Positions 35,301 through 47,590 of a stretch of DNA of 64,000 bases are shown here, piece by piece. Each line of letters starts with the position of its first letter. Within the stretch, counting starts at the first letter, position 1. The translations under genes and the position numbers were made by a program. The DNA is from Globisporangium splendens. Its lineage: Eukaryota; Oomycota; Peronosporomycetes; Pythiales; Pythiaceae. The notes beneath the pieces are model-generated. The model was given only the letters and a program-made list of their open reading frames with translations, had not been told where the DNA came from and ran no database searches. The DNA is taken from positions 186,001 through 250,000 of the forward strand of contig VFIW01000016.1 in assembly GCA_006386115.1 (NCBI GenBank). Reading direction: 5' to 3'.

Positions 35301-38158
35301 ACGGAAAGTCAAGAAATTCGAGACAATCCTTTGGCTCAGCGTCCTACAGAAGCAGATTTGGATCGTCATCCAAGCAAGTCCCTTATTTCAACAATGTCCG
35401 CTGACGTCGACACAGAGGATACCACCGAAGTCGTAACAGTGTGCGACGTAAATATTTGCTCGGTTGCTACTATCAGCTTCAACAATACTGTTCAAGATGG
35501 ATCGTGTGAACAACTCAACATGCCAGAATCTCCAGCGAATGTGCCGAAGACAAGCATCCACAAGAAGCACGAAGGTATGACTCTACAAAAGAACACGCTT
35601 GATAAGCTGAGTAATGGTTCTTCTCGCGATTCTGATGCCCACGTCGAAAGTCGAGCTTTCACGAGGTTTTCGACCAGTTCTAGCACTCAATTGAGTGATG
35701 AGAGCACGATGACCGAAGAGCCCTCACCAGTAATCGATGCGAGCGCGGCGTCATCACGTGCAATCCATCTGAATGCCGAAAGAGGTTCGAGCACAGAGAT
35801 GAATGAAGCCGATATGAGTCAGTCATACAGCGAGAGGAACTCAGCGGATACGATGAGCGAGCTTGAGATCGGTCGCGATCCTGTCGACTCTGCCGAACGT
35901 ATTGAGACTCAGCTGGAAGCTACCCCAGAAACTGATCCACTTTACCCAGGTGTGGCATTGCGCAGTACAGCGGCAGTGCCAGGTTTTGTTTCGCCCCAAT
36001 CTGAAAGTGATTCGAACTTGGTTTCCTCACAAGAAGCAGATCGAAAACGCTTAGTTGCATCAGATGATCATGAGACGAACCTCAATACGCTTGCAGAAAG
36101 CAGTCGAACGAAGGATCAGGAAACTCATGGTCTTGATGTGCACCTAGAAGTAACAGAGCGGCTTGTCTATATTGCCGACGATTTGGTTCCTCGAGCAACG
36201 ACGACTCCATATGCTGACGATGAGCGTGCAACGGGTGAGTCAACGAACCTTGTGAGCGATACAACACACGATTCCGTGGTGGATGGCGTCACATGTCAAT
36301 CCGTTGGTTCCCCATATCAGCGCCACAATAATCAAGCAGCAGAGCGAATCCAGCGACAGTATCGCTGCTTCATGCAACGGCAGCTTATCACGGACCAGCT
36401 GAAATACTTTCTGAGCCAGCACCGTCGACGAAGCAGAAAGAAGCCGCAACGCGTGTCCAAGAATGCCACACAGTCTGCTGCTACTGCGACTTTAGAAGAA
36501 GCTCTGGCTCCTGTGTGCATTGCAGTGGACAACGAAGTGCGAGGTCTTGGACTCGTCCCTGGGGGACTCTTGGATGCTGACAGAAAGGCAACGTATGCAG
36601 AAGACCCAGAAGCTCAGGCTTCTACTACGTGTGGCACATTGAACGAGGGTTTTGATAAAGCAGGACGAGACGCGTTTGACCGCGCGAAGGAAGGTGAGAA
36701 ACCTTTCCTACTGATAGAGAACTCGCAATATGTCTACGATGAGAGCGTGATTGGTGCAGTCTTGACCACGGATTTGGAGGAAGAGACCCATGGTAATGAA
36801 GAGACAGAGGAGCTGGGTCATCAGCGCCAGTCCATCGTCCATGCAAATGAAGAGACCAGCTCCAGTCATACAGATACGCATTCAGATGAGCAGGCACCAG
36901 AAGTATTAGATGGTACTGGTCAGCTATGGGAATCGACTGCTCCTGTTCCTAGTACTAGTCAAACTACAGAGAACGCCGCCATGGTCGTGTCATTGGAGAA
37001 CGTTGGCCAGCGTCATGCCTCCATGTTGCTCGCATTCGACGACAACGAGACACTCGAAATGGAGGAGAACTCGCTGGAAAATGGAATTGGAGACCTGCAA
37101 TTCCGTCCCTATCCTGCAGAGAACGACGAGGTGTTATTGAGAGCGCGTGCGGCCTCGACTGCTCTTGCTGCACTAGCGCTTGACGACGGAGAAGACGCAG
37201 GGCTCGCTTCAAACGACTATGCAGTCTCTGCAGATGATGCTGCTACTGAGTCACTGATGCTGCATCGATATGGGAACGCTACATGGATGCAGCGACCAAC
37301 AAGTCGTACTACTACAACTCTGTGACGAAGATCTCGCAGTGGACACGACCTGAGGTAGACGGAGTAACAGTTGTCAACAAAGCACTTGCAGCTGATGATG
37401 GAGCGCCATCGCTCAATCAGTCAGCTTCAGATGATGCGCGTTTCGAGTGGCAGCATGCGAGAGGGCAGTCGATGCTGCTCGAGAGCATGGGCGGATGGGA
37501 CAAATACCTCAATGCCGAGAGCGCCACAACCTTTTATTACCACCCAGGACGCGACGAGTACTTTACACCTGTCGATGCAAATAATGAGGCGGACGATGTA
37601 GGAGCGCCATGGGAGTTTGCGAATGCGAAAGCGCTGCTTCTCGAGCCACACGAGCATTTTGAGACCACATACATGTCAAGGGAGGAGGATGATCCAAATG
37701 GCGTCTACCACTCGCAAAGCGCAGAATTGGGTGATGAATGGCAGGTTTTCATCGATGATGCGACCCAGCAGCCGTTCTACTGCAACTCGCGGACAGGGGA
37801 GAGCGCATGGGAACGACCCGCGATTTGCCAGGATAATGGCCAACTTCAAGACAGTAAAACAGAATATGAGGAGCATGGTAGCGATTCCTCGACACAGTGG
37901 GCCATGTTCGTCGACGACGCCTCGGGTGCTCCATACTACGTGAATTTGGACACGCATGAGACGTCCTGGGAGCGACCAGGAGATTTGGACGCTTTGGCAT
38001 CGCAGCCACAGCTTTCCGACAGAGCTGATCATGGAGGTGAGGACCAGGAACCAGCGGGTTACTACCAGTATGACGACCAGCAGAACGTCCACCATCATGG
38101 CGATGACCAGGACGAAGAAGACGAGTACATCATCCGCATCGATGCGCAGAGCGCGTGA
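32336..38158 (+). CDS. Very large IQ- and WW-domain protein, possibly cytoskeletal/flagellar
   Basis: Proposed exons 32336-33685, 33750-37146, 37251-38158 (1,884 aa). Intron 1 (donor GTTGAT, acceptor AATCAG, 64 nt) closes in phase. Intron 2 (GTGCGG, acceptor ACTGAG) closes but has a poor acceptor, so a frameshift is an alternative. The N-terminal part has two RPQSA motifs (KRVRPQSASATW, RRIRPQSAKVQ), a basic Lys-rich stretch and a conserved-looking block WTEMLFRSPGFQQTNLIKLE. A ~1,000-residue acidic, Ser/Glu-rich disordered middle follows. An IQ motif (AAERIQRQYRCFMQRQ) begins near nt 36335 and should bind calmodulin. The C-terminus carries WW domains: WERYMDAATNKSYYYNSVTK, a degenerate one near GGWDKYLNAESATTFYY, EWQVFIDDATQQPFYCN and QWAMFVDDASGAPYYVN, the last two ending in WERP. 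The tail is acidic. Function is not known; a scaffold role is inferred. Confidence 0.7.
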
Positions 38159-39587
38159 GGCTGCTGCTCACAGCGGCCCATCATCCACCCGTCCAAGCAG
38201 AGCGAGCAGCTGACGCGAGGGAAGCCATCTGACAAATATCGACTGGTGTGCCTGCTTTGGTATTCGCGCTGTAAGTTACTTGAACGCACATTGAAGATGC
38301 TTCCAAGCCACGCAAAGTGAAAAGAGAAGCACACCGCGTGGATGTAAAAAACGATCCTCAATGCAGGATGGCGCGATCCCAAGAATGCTTTCATGGCAAT
38401 TTATCAGAGTGCGCGTGTTTCTTCGTTCGTCTGCCGTTTCTATTGTCATTCGAGTGCAGTAAGCCTTGCGGGTGACGATGGCCAGGGAGAAGATCCGTTC
38501 ATTAGAAGCTGCCGGTAATCGCTCTCCCCGTAATGGAAGCAAAGACAGATGACAGGGATGCTGAGAATAAACAATAGAGAAATGACTGTGCAGCCATGCT
38601 ATGTCGGCAGAGACATGTCGTTGAAGAACTGCAGTGGCGCTTGCGTCGTTCATTTTGATCCGCCGTGAGGCTTTGCTTGCAGTTTGCCCCATGTGCTAAC
38701 CTCGAAAGCTCGCACCAAACCAGCACGGGCATGGACGCTGTCGCGGCATTGTCGATTATAGTAATAAATGCGCGCATATTCAACACCCCCAATGGATCCA
38801 AACGATCCGTGATCGTTTGTACAAGCCACAAGTATACGGTGCGAACGAAAATCTTTCGCATTCATATAGTCTATTAAGAAGGTTCAAACAATGGCTTCAT
38901 AATATCAGAGTGACCTTTGAAATGGCGCTGTAACGGCTCACATATGCTGTTAGGTAGGATATCGCACATCAAGCCAGTCTATGTCCATTCATGTCTTCCA
39001 CGATCCAAAAGGGGCCACTTAAAGCGCGTATACACACAGTGTATCTGAGTGAGCGTTACACAGTGTACCATGTGTATTGGAGAGGATAGGGGCCGCACAC
39101 ACAAGAGCGTGTGTGCAGCTCTTCGCACCAGCTCTATTTGGATGGCCTTTCCTTTGGAAAGAAGAGCGCTGATTTCTTTGTAGTCAGCACCCACCTTTGC
39201 TCATGTATATCAGTAATATACAGGTATATAAGATTTCATCAGGTTATAATTGCGGGATACATCACACAAGACTAGTGAGTTCTTTCATTCTATACTGTGC
39301 ATAACGATAAATAGTGCAGGGTTATTGAAGACAGAGTGCTGACTACACGGAGAGTGCGCTTGGGTCCACTCGGCCCACATCGCAACATGGATGCACAGAA
39401 ACCAGATGGTTCACTGACCAGCGCCTTGCCGCCGCCACCTTTACCCAGCGCTCGTCCAGCTGGCGGACTTAAACCTACCGCCGCGCCGGCATCTTTCCTT
39501 CCTCTGCTCTCTTGCGTCTTTACTGAACGCTTTGCATTTCCTTCCCTCGTTTCTGCCATTTCGGCATTTTAGTGTACGACGCACGGA
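38159..39587. other. Intergenic region
   Basis: 1.4 kb between the IQ/WW gene and the membrane-protein gene. No open frame has family features on either strand. An upstream-region candidate, GCCATTTCGGCATTTTAG at 39555-39572, lies just before the next gene. Confidence 0.5.
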
Positions 39588-41342
39588 ATGAAGATGGCGC
39601 GTGTCCGAAATGGCGGGGATGACTTTTCCACAGCAGGTGGGTCCAAGCAGAACGGACCTGCCAGCCGCAGCTCTTCGCCGTCCACCAAGATGTCCAACGT
39701 CAAGCGACTCATGGCGGCCGCGACGCTACTGTGCGCGGCATTGACGCAAGGCGTGTCGGCGGACACGAACATCGACCAGGGATTTGCGCTCGACGGCAAG
39801 ACGACGTACTGCAAAGGCGTACAGACAAGTGGCAGCGGCAGCGGCAGTGCGCTCGGGCTCACGAACTTGCCCGCCAATAGTGCCGGCAAATGCCCTGTTT
39901 CCGTTACGATCACTCTTGCGGCGACGACGGTCAAGCAGAAGGATAATGTCGCTGTGACGTGGACGTCGAAAACGAACGCTGCGGTGGCCAACAATTTGTT
40001 CCCGAGCTCCGTGGACGTGGTGACGAAGATCCCCAAGGCCGTGGTCTCGTCTGTCATGAAGGCGTGCAAGGCAGGAACGAACTGCCAGTCTGTGATCGAC
40101 TCTGTGCCTACGGGAGACGCGAGCGCCGAGAGCGGCGCGTACGACGCCACGGGAAGCAAGACGATGCGTCCGAACCAGTTCGGTTTCTCGGACGTTGGAG
40201 ATTTCATCATCGTCGGCAAGGTCGTGCTGCCAGGGGACACGTCGCTGAATATCAACGCCACGGAGTTTTTCGCGTTCCAGAAAATCACGGTCGTCGACGT
40301 GAACGCAGTCATCACTCCAAGTCCGTCTCCGAGTTCATCACCGAGTCCGACGCCTACTCCAGCTCTAACGCCGACTCCAGCTCCGGTTCCCAGTGCTGTG
40401 AACGGAAGCAGCACTAATGGATCAAAGTCGTCGCACTCTGATGCGCATGACGAGTCCAACGTCATCACGCCATCGGACGTGGGTGCTGGAACCGTGAAGC
40501 CTGCGTCGGATGATACTGCGTCGAGCACTCCAAATGGCAGCTCGGGAAAATCGTCTGGATCTTCCAGCATTGATGCGAGTACGTCGTCCAACGCTGGTGG
40601 CGTCTTCGGGTCCAACTCGGTTCTACTCGGGTGTGTGCTCGCTGGTTGCTTTGTCGCCTGTGTCATGGGGTTCGCGTTCATTATGCGGCGTCGCGCAGAG
40701 ACCAAGATGTCCTCAGACAAGGGACTGGATAACAACCCACCAGACTCGCGCGGCAGTATCGGCATGCTCGACAGTGGCGACTTTGCTGTCAAGTATCTGG
40801 AAAACAACTCGATGCGGAACAACGAGCAGCCCAAGCCAACGATGAGTGTCAGCCCAGCGCCAGTCGTGTTTGACGCATCGTTGCGTAACTCGGAGATGAA
40901 TCTCAGTGCAGATGAATATGTACAGAGAGATGTCTCCGAAGTATCCTCGCTCGCGAGTGAGCAGTACAGCGAGACAATGTCCAATTTCGACGATGGCACT
41001 CGCGCGACCGACAACAACTACCTACAATCCTTTGACTGGAGCCAAGGCGACTCCGAGTACCAGCGTCCAACGAGCATGGCCTCGAAAGAATCCGAGTACC
41101 AGCGTCCGACGAGCATGATGTCGGAGGCCAAAGGACGCGGCTTCAGCGTGGCGAGCAGCGCACAACTGAGTGATCTGTCCGAGAACCGACCGACGCGCTT
41201 GGAATCGGAAGTGTCAGTAGACTCGTACGCCTTTGGTCCGTCGCCGCGCTCGAGTGAGGCCGACTCGTACCTAGGCGGCTACAGCGAGTCCAGTCGCCCG
41301 AGCTCTCGGATCAGCGGCATGAGCATGTACTCGGATGTGTAA
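39588..41342 (+). CDS. Type I single-pass membrane protein with Ser/Thr/Pro stalk
   Basis: The frame opens at ATG 39588 (584 aa), but ATG 39690 (MSNVKRLMAAATLLCAALTQ, then GVSA) gives a classical signal peptide and a 550-aa protein; I prefer it. The ectodomain of ~180 residues has few cysteines (YCKGVQ, KCPVSV, ACKAG, NCQSV) in two likely disulphide pairs. A stalk of SPSP/TPTP repeats and Ser/Gly-rich sequence follows. The transmembrane helix is SVLLGCVLAGCFVACVMGFA, then RRRAE as stop-transfer. The ~220-residue cytoplasmic tail is Ser-rich with two close copies of SEYQRPTSM. Similar surface proteins are common in oomycetes; no function is known. Cell-surface sensing is only a guess. AATAAA-like signal at 41441. 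Confidence 0.7.
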   Translation: MKMARVRNGGDDFSTAGGSKQNGPASRSSSPSTKMSNVKRLMAAATLLCAALTQGVSADTNIDQGFALDGKTTYCKGVQTSGSGSGSALGLTNLPANSAGKCPVSVTITLAATTVKQKDNVAVTWTSKTNAAVANNLFPSSVDVVTKIPKAVVSSVMKACKAGTNCQSVIDSVPTGDASAESGAYDATGSKTMRPNQFGFSDVGDFIIVGKVVLPGDTSLNINATEFFAFQKITVVDVNAVITPSPSPSSSPSPTPTPALTPTPAPVPSAVNGSSTNGSKSSHSDAHDESNVITPSDVGAGTVKPASDDTASSTPNGSSGKSSGSSSIDASTSSNAGGVFGSNSVLLGCVLAGCFVACVMGFAFIMRRRAETKMSSDKGLDNNPPDSRGSIGMLDSGDFAVKYLENNSMRNNEQPKPTMSVSPAPVVFDASLRNSEMNLSADEYVQRDVSEVSSLASEQYSETMSNFDDGTRATDNNYLQSFDWSQGDSEYQRPTSMASKESEYQRPTSMMSEAKGRGFSVASSAQLSDLSENRPTRLESEVSVDSYAFGPSPRSSEADSYLGGYSESSRPSSRISGMSMYSDV

Positions 41343-41614
41343 TAGCTTGTCGGTGTGACATCCATTCTCTCCTTCTATGTGTTTGTCCTTTTTGTAGCGT
41401 GCAGGTATGGGGCGTCGTTGGCAGCCTTCATAAGTTATAAAATAAACAAGTTACACATACAATTTTGATTCGCATTCAATGAAACTTGGAGAACGCATTG
41501 GGATTGCATGCATGCAAGGAAGGAGTCAAAAGCAGAACGTGTTACGTAAAGCTCGGTCTTTTATGTTAGTTTCGTTGTTTCTACTATAGTTTCAAGAGGC
41601 GAGAGCGAGGAAAT

Positions 41615-42760
41615 CTACAACAAGTTGTGGGTCTTGAGCAATCCCTTGAGGGTTTCCACGGTCTCTGGAGCGCACTCGGTCAATGGCGCGCGCACGGAGC
41701 TCGAGCACTTGCCCAGAAGCTCCATGACTTTCTTGATTGGCTGTGGGTTGGCTTCGGAGAAAAGCGCCTTGACGAGGAAGATCTATATTTTTGAATGGTA
41801 AACACGGGATGTGAGTGTCGATGTTCGCTATGTGCCATAAGCATGATGGTGTAGAACAGGACTTACGTTTTCCAAGTGGGCCTTCTTGGCAGTGGCATAG
41901 TCGCCGACAAGCGCTGGCTTGGTCACGGCAAGCACCTTCGCTGGGGCTATACGAAACAAGCGTAAAAACGAATTGTCAGAAAGACCATTGCATGAGAGAG
42001 TATTGATGTGGCATTGTGGCGAACTCTGTACGTACAGGCGTTGGAGAGCACACTGATAACGCCGGTGGCACCGATCGCCATCATTGGCAAGGTCAAGTTG
42101 TCGTCTCCAGACAAGATGGTGATGTCACAGAGCGCGGCGATTTCAGAGGCCTGGTCCAGAGATCCGGTGGCTTCCTTGATGGCAACGATCTCAGGGATCT
42201 TCGAGAGCTCCGCGATCGTTTGCGGGGTCAAGTTGATACCGGTACGGCCAGGGATGTTGTAGAGCACAATAGGCAACCCCACCGCGGCAACGGCCTTGAA
42301 GTGCTCGTAGAGACCACGCTGCGTTGGCTTGTTGTAGTATGGGCACACGACCAAACACGCGTCAGCACCGGCGTCCTTCGCCGCTTGCGTCAAGCGAAGC
42401 GCTTCCGCAGTGCTGTTGGAGCCCGTACCGGCGATCACAGGCACACGGCCGTTGGTGTACTTGACGACCTCGGCGATCACCTTGTCGTGCTCTTCGTGTG
42501 ACACCGTTGGGCTTTCACCGGTCGTTCCCATCTGCGCATGATGCATGCAGGCAGTCGCAGGCAACAGCAGCGCATGTCAATACCAAGCAAGCATAATAGA
42601 TGCATGTATACACACAGACAGCACTTACAGGCACGAGTCCGTTGATGCCCTCGGCGATCTGCCATTCGACGATCTCACGGAGCTTTTCGTAGTCGACGCT
42701 CTTGCCGTCATCCGTGAACGGCGTGACGAGGGCGGTGAAGGCTCCGGCGAGTTGCAACAT
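41615..42760 (-). CDS. dapA: 4-hydroxy-tetrahydrodipicolinate synthase (DHDPS)
   Basis: Four exons, complement(join(41615..41782,41867..41946,42036..42531,42629..42760)), donors GTAAGT, GTACGT, GTAAGT, closing to 291 aa. It condenses pyruvate and aspartate semialdehyde, the first committed step of the DAP route to lysine, which oomycetes use and animals lack. Motifs: [29 protein letters not shown] (GTTGE substrate site), [28 protein letters not shown] (catalytic Tyr), [14 protein letters not shown] (Schiff-base Lys) and [20 protein letters not shown]. Length matches bacterial and plant DHDPS; the first exon has no obvious transit peptide, so a cytosolic enzyme is likely. The gene looks bacterial-like in sequence, but the three introns show it is long established. 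Confidence 0.95.
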
Positions 42761-43621
42761 GGCGAGTCTTGTGTGTGTGTGTGTGTGTGGTGGCGTGAAT
42801 AAACTCAAATGGGAGGCGGTTGCAGCGGTGCAATGCAATGGAAGAGCTTTGCGGGAGCTGCTGATACTGATAGCCGAAACTCCAGCCGCCAACGGTTCGT
42901 GCCCCACATTGGCGCACTTCACTTCAAGCTCGACGACTGCACTGTCCAACTGTCTGGAACACCCTCCGATAACAAGTACAAATACAAAAAGCTATATAAA
43001 AAGGTTCTTGTGTTAGCTTCGATGAGTCATAGCAACTGATATAGGACTATTGCGTAATGTAGAGGCAACCAAAACCTCTGATAACTGTGAGTGAATGCGC
43101 CTCGTTTTGGTCCTGATTGGGGAAACGCCTCCACAGCACAAGAATTTTCGCGCAAGTCCTGAACCTTCAAGATATGGGGCGCTCCACATTCTGGACCGCT
43201 CCACATATCTCCACCAATTGATGACTGCTGTCCGTAAACGGTAAGGTCACTGTAACAAGGTTCAAAATGGTGAATTGTCGAGTGGAATGCATCGGTTTCT
43301 GTGCATGAGATGTAAATCAGAACAATGGACACTAAGCCAAGGTTTTGGGACACACCCAGTGTTTCCCCGCCTTGCCTTTCAAAACCGATTTCAAATTTTC
43401 AAAAACTGGGTCTGTGTTGGAGGTGTCAGAGTGTTGGTCGCTCTTCCCAGTTTCCATTTCCAGTGGCGGATTGTCTCCAACAATAACAGGAACAATTGAG
43501 CGAGAGTGAGTGCGCGCAGGTTTCCCTTCAACAAGCCATCGTCAGGGCGGAATCGAGTGCGCGAGCGGAATCGACCATTCGTCCATACAAACACCAAGTG
43601 AGAACCGGAAAGGAAGCACAG
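42761..43621. promoter_or_regulatory. Divergent promoter region of dapA and the MadBub gene
   Basis: 861 bases between divergent starts. A (TG)n tract at 42770-42788 lies in the dapA leader. CTCCCATTTGAG (minus strand, near 42815) and TTCCATTTCCAGTGGC (plus, near 43447) resemble CATTT-type flanks of oomycete starts. No gene seen within it. Confidence 0.4.
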
Positions 43622-46600
43622 ATGGAGACGGCTTCGTTTCGCCTCGCCCGCGGTGAGAACGGCGCAAGCGACAGCAGCAAACCGCAGCTCCCGATGAAGC
43701 GCAAGACCATGGAGGTGCGCGATGCGAGGCGCCAGCAGGGAAAACCGCTCTACAACGAGTTTGAGTGGGAGAATTCGAAGGAGAATGTCATGCCGCTGAA
43801 ACGCGGACGCAATGTGCCTGAACTAAACCGAGCGTTGCGCGCACAGGATTCCTTCCAGGAGAAATTGCGCGTGGAAGAGCACGCCAAGCAGATGGAGACC
43901 GAGTTGAAAGAGTACAAAGGGGACGATCCGTTGAGTGTGTGGCTGCAGTATATCCGCTGGATTGAAGCCAAAATGCCTGAAGACACGAGAAAGAGATTTT
44001 CGGTGCTGGAGAAATGTACCCGTGTCTTGAAGGAAGACACACGCTACAAGAACGATATTCGATACATCCGTGTTTGGATCCAATATGTAAGTTTGTACGG
44101 CATGTCGTTTGTGCTTACTGTTGTTGGATGTGAGCAATAACGCCATCTTTTGTCTCGTTTGTAGGCTGACCTGGTGTCCAATCCGAAAGACATTTTCAAG
44201 TATCTCTACCAAAACAAAATCGGTGAGCACGTCTCTTTGTTTTACGTCGGATGGGCGTGGGTGTTGGAAAGCATGGCCAACTACGCACAAGCACACAAAG
44301 TGTATTTAAAGGCAACCCAAAAGTAAGTGAGATCTGTATTCGCCGTTGTGCTCCTTTCTTTCATCTGGAACTAATCAAACTGTCTTCCACTCACAGAAAA
44401 GCAGAGCCGCAAGACTTGCTGACAAGAAAGTTTAAAGAATTTCAACGTCGGATGAGCCGACACTGGTTGAAGATGAATGAAGGAGGTGGAGGCAACAGCA
44501 GCGACGAGGTAAACCAACGCCACGCACTTGAAAATATGCCGATGCATGGAACAGACTTTGCAGAACTTGCTGATTCGAGTCAACATCAGCAGCATGCTTT
44601 CGCTCGAGCTCAAAGCGTCCAGAAAGCGAATGCCCACAAGCCGGTATTTACTATATATGAAGACCCTGCTGGCCATGAGGTCGATATTTTTGACAGTAGT
44701 GCTGATTGGAAAACCCTGGACACACGTCGCCATCAGAACAAGGAAAACGAGGTTGCGGCTGGTAAATGGAACCAGGCTATTCCGCGGCAAAACGCTGAAA
44801 GTTCATCACTGGAATATTCAGCAGCAAGTCATCGTGCGCCTGTGGAGCCCCTTCAGGTTTTTGTAGACGACGAGTTTTCTGCGTCACATGCCAAGTCGGA
44901 ATCAGACGCACACATAACAGCTCGCTCTTGTACCCTGCGTCAGCGGCTTGAAGGTGCTTCGACTGAAGAAGAACTGCTTGCGAAGAAGCCTCTCAAGAAC
45001 TTTGGTAAAAAAACAGACGAGAAACCTGAGCAAGCCGATGTTTCAAGGCAAGCGAAGAAGCAGAAGCGTGCCAAGGATATCAAATCCGAGGCACTAGGAT
45101 ACAATCTGGATATGATGAAGACACATTCCGGTGAGCTGCTGTCTTTTGAGGAAGTGAGAGCTCAAGTATACATTTCAAAAGGAAAGATCCAGTCTAGATC
45201 AACCGCTTCAGCTCACGAGAACCAGTTCCCAGCTTCTAGCTCAAGCGTCAATGCCGGCCACCCTTCGTATCCAAGACAGCAAGTGAACTCGTTTTTAGCC
45301 GCAAGCGCTACAACGAATGCATCAGCTCGGGCGGAATCGATCACACGCAAACTTTCCTTTGCTACTTCGGCCAAGAAATTGTCACCTCGACGTCAACGTA
45401 TTTCAGCTGCGAAGCTAGCTTCACTTGACCATGCGGCACAGGAAGACGTGACAATCAACACCAGAGTGGCGTTGTCTGAGGTCAACGGTATGTTCTGCAG
45501 TCCTGACCGTGAGCCAGAAGGCAAAGTCTGGGATATCCGAGAAGAAGACCCAGTCGAGAGAAAGCTCCACTTCAGCGTTTTTGACGATTCCGTGGACAGT
45601 GTTGCGCCAAGCTTGCATGAGCACTCGATCCGTGAGGATATGGACAATTCTATTCTCAAGCAATCGTTCCAGATCTATGCCGATGATGCCGCTGATCCAC
45701 CGCAAACTGAGGTCAAAGGAAAGGGCCAGCAGCGCAAGCCGTTAGGCAGTCGTGACGACTTGTTGCGCTCTGGTCGCTTAACGAACAAAGACGTGTTGAT
45801 GCAGCTTCGAACTGAAAAAACGGAAAAGATCGACGAGTCCTCGGATGCCAGGAGGTAACTGGCAAATTGCAATCACGATGTGTGTGCTTGCCTCGCACAC
45901 TATCGACACGACTTACAGAAGGATGTCTTACAGTTCCAACCATCGAAATATTGCCAGGAAAGTCACACCTGATGCTCCGGGAAGGTATTGTGATGTATTT
46001 GATTGGAATTTAAAAGGATGTTGCAAGAATGGCCGTCTCTCGGAATATATTATTGTATTGTAAAGCTGCATTGATTCTGTATTGCATTTGTGTGAGATGG
46101 AATGGATCTAATTACTTTTGTGTCTTCTAAGACATTCTCCGGCAAAGAAGGCGAAGTCGAGCACACAGAAAAGCACACAAGTCAACAAGGTTGTCAAAGG
46201 GCAATCGCTAGACCCATACAGCTACGAGAATCGACTGGAAATGATACAAAACAAAATTGTCGACAAGTATCTTGCTCTCAGATCCGACGTCGTCCACTTC
46301 CATTCATCCAAGCTTCCAGTTCTTCCATGTCAAAACCCCCAGAAGCGCAAGCTGAAGAAGCCAATTACAATTAAGTTGGCATCGTCATTCATGGCCGAAG
46401 TTATTGGACATCTCGGTTCAGGAGCTTTTGCCCATGTTTTTTCGACGACAGTGAGCCAGAAGGACAAGCGCATACCCAATATGGCTGTCAAGGTAAGTCG
46501 TCACTGCGGCAGCTACTGCTACATGCGTCCTTTCTAACAAATGGGCAGTACGAGAAAAATCGAAGCAACCTAGCGTGGGAATTCTATATTACGAACAAGA

Positions 46601-47590
46601 TCAGGGAGCGACTTGCGTGTGAAACTGGCTACAAAGAAGAGGTTAATGTACCTGTTGGAACATTCCACCGGCTCGACATGTTTCCGGTAAGGTGTATCTT
46701 TCTATGATTCCGCAATGCTTGTCTGATGTTGAGCGTTGCTAGGATGGATCCATGCTGTTCATGAATAAAAGCCCTGCCGGAACTCTCCACGATTTGCTCA
46801 ACAGCTACAGAAAGGTGATAGTGAGCGTTGAGTCATGCGTTTTGAACAGCATCCACTCACTTCAATCGATGCTATCATAGGTAGGAAGGCCATTCCCAGA
46901 GCAATTGGCTGTCTACTACACGATCAAGATGCTGTACTCCATCGGCCTACTGCATCGCGCTCAAGTTCTACATGGAGACTTGAAGCCAGACAATTGGCTC
47001 ATTGTGCCAGGCTACACTTCATCGATTTTGAGTGCGCTGCGCAGCTCGGACAAAACTGGCTGCAAGTATCGAGCTGGGGATCTGTCGTTGATCGATTTCG
47101 GAAGGTCGATCGACCTCACTTTCTTTCCTGAAGGAACAACATTTATTGGTGACTGCCACACCAAAGGATTCCAGACTACTGAGATGATAGCAAACAAGTC
47201 ATGGACCAAGCAGATTGATACGTTCGGCATTTGTGCAACGGTCCACTGCATGCTATTTGGAGACTACATGGACGTCGTATGCCGCAAAGGCAGAAGTGGC
47301 GTCGACCACTGGACAATCAAGAAGACTCTCAAACGCTACTGGGATGTCGACATGTGGAAAGAGTTTTTCGACACTCTTTTGAATGTCAAAAGTTGCGAAG
47401 ATCAGCCATCCCTTCCTCAACTACAGCAGCGCTTTGAGAATTACTTTGAAAGTAATCCCCAACGTGTGCAGGTAAGAATGCATTATCTCTCTCTTCTTGT
47501 ATAATCCAAAGTCTCATCACCGGTTTTCGACAGGAGCTCCATGAGCTACTTGGACGCCAAGACCGATTTTTGATCTTGTCGAAGATTTGA
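43622..47590 (+). CDS. BUB1: MadBub (BUB1/BUBR1) spindle-assembly-checkpoint kinase
   Basis: Eight exons: 43622-44086, 44165-44322, 44397-45854, 46132-46492, 46549-46686, 46743-46814, 46881-47471, 47534-47590, closing to 1,099 aa. The N-terminal Mad3/BUB1 TPR domain spans roughly residues 85-215 (DDPLSVWLQYIRWIEAKMPE, ending KVYLKATQK). KEN boxes lie at 43778-43786 (NSKENVMPL) and 44740-44748 (NKENEV). ABBA-type motifs: FTIYED, LQVFVD, FSVFDD and FQIYAD. The GLEBS (BUB3-binding) motif is SGELLSFEEVRAQVY near 45130. The C-terminal kinase has IGHLGSGAFAHVFS, AVKYEKNRSNLAWEFYI, HGDLKPDNWLI and SLIDFGRSIDLTFFP, i.e. ATP loop, Lys, HxD and DFG are all present. It should monitor kinetochore attachment and inhibit APC/C-Cdc20. 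The final exon is supported by phase and helical continuity but overlaps the next gene. Confidence 0.92.

Noticed and set aside
39569..41017. 482-codon minus-strand frame over the type I membrane protein gene
   Set aside because: Mirror of a Ser/Thr/Gly-rich frame; the plus-strand frame has a signal peptide, stalk and TM helix.
41615..42760. Recent bacterial transfer of dapA
   Set aside because: The protein is bacterial-like, but the gene has three in-phase introns with local-type splice sites and host-like composition, so any transfer is ancient.
44221..44230. Apparent donor GGTGAGC inside MadBub exon 2
   Set aside because: The frame continues through it with TPR-domain residues (IGEHVSLFYVGWAWVLE) expected for the family, so it is not used as a splice site.
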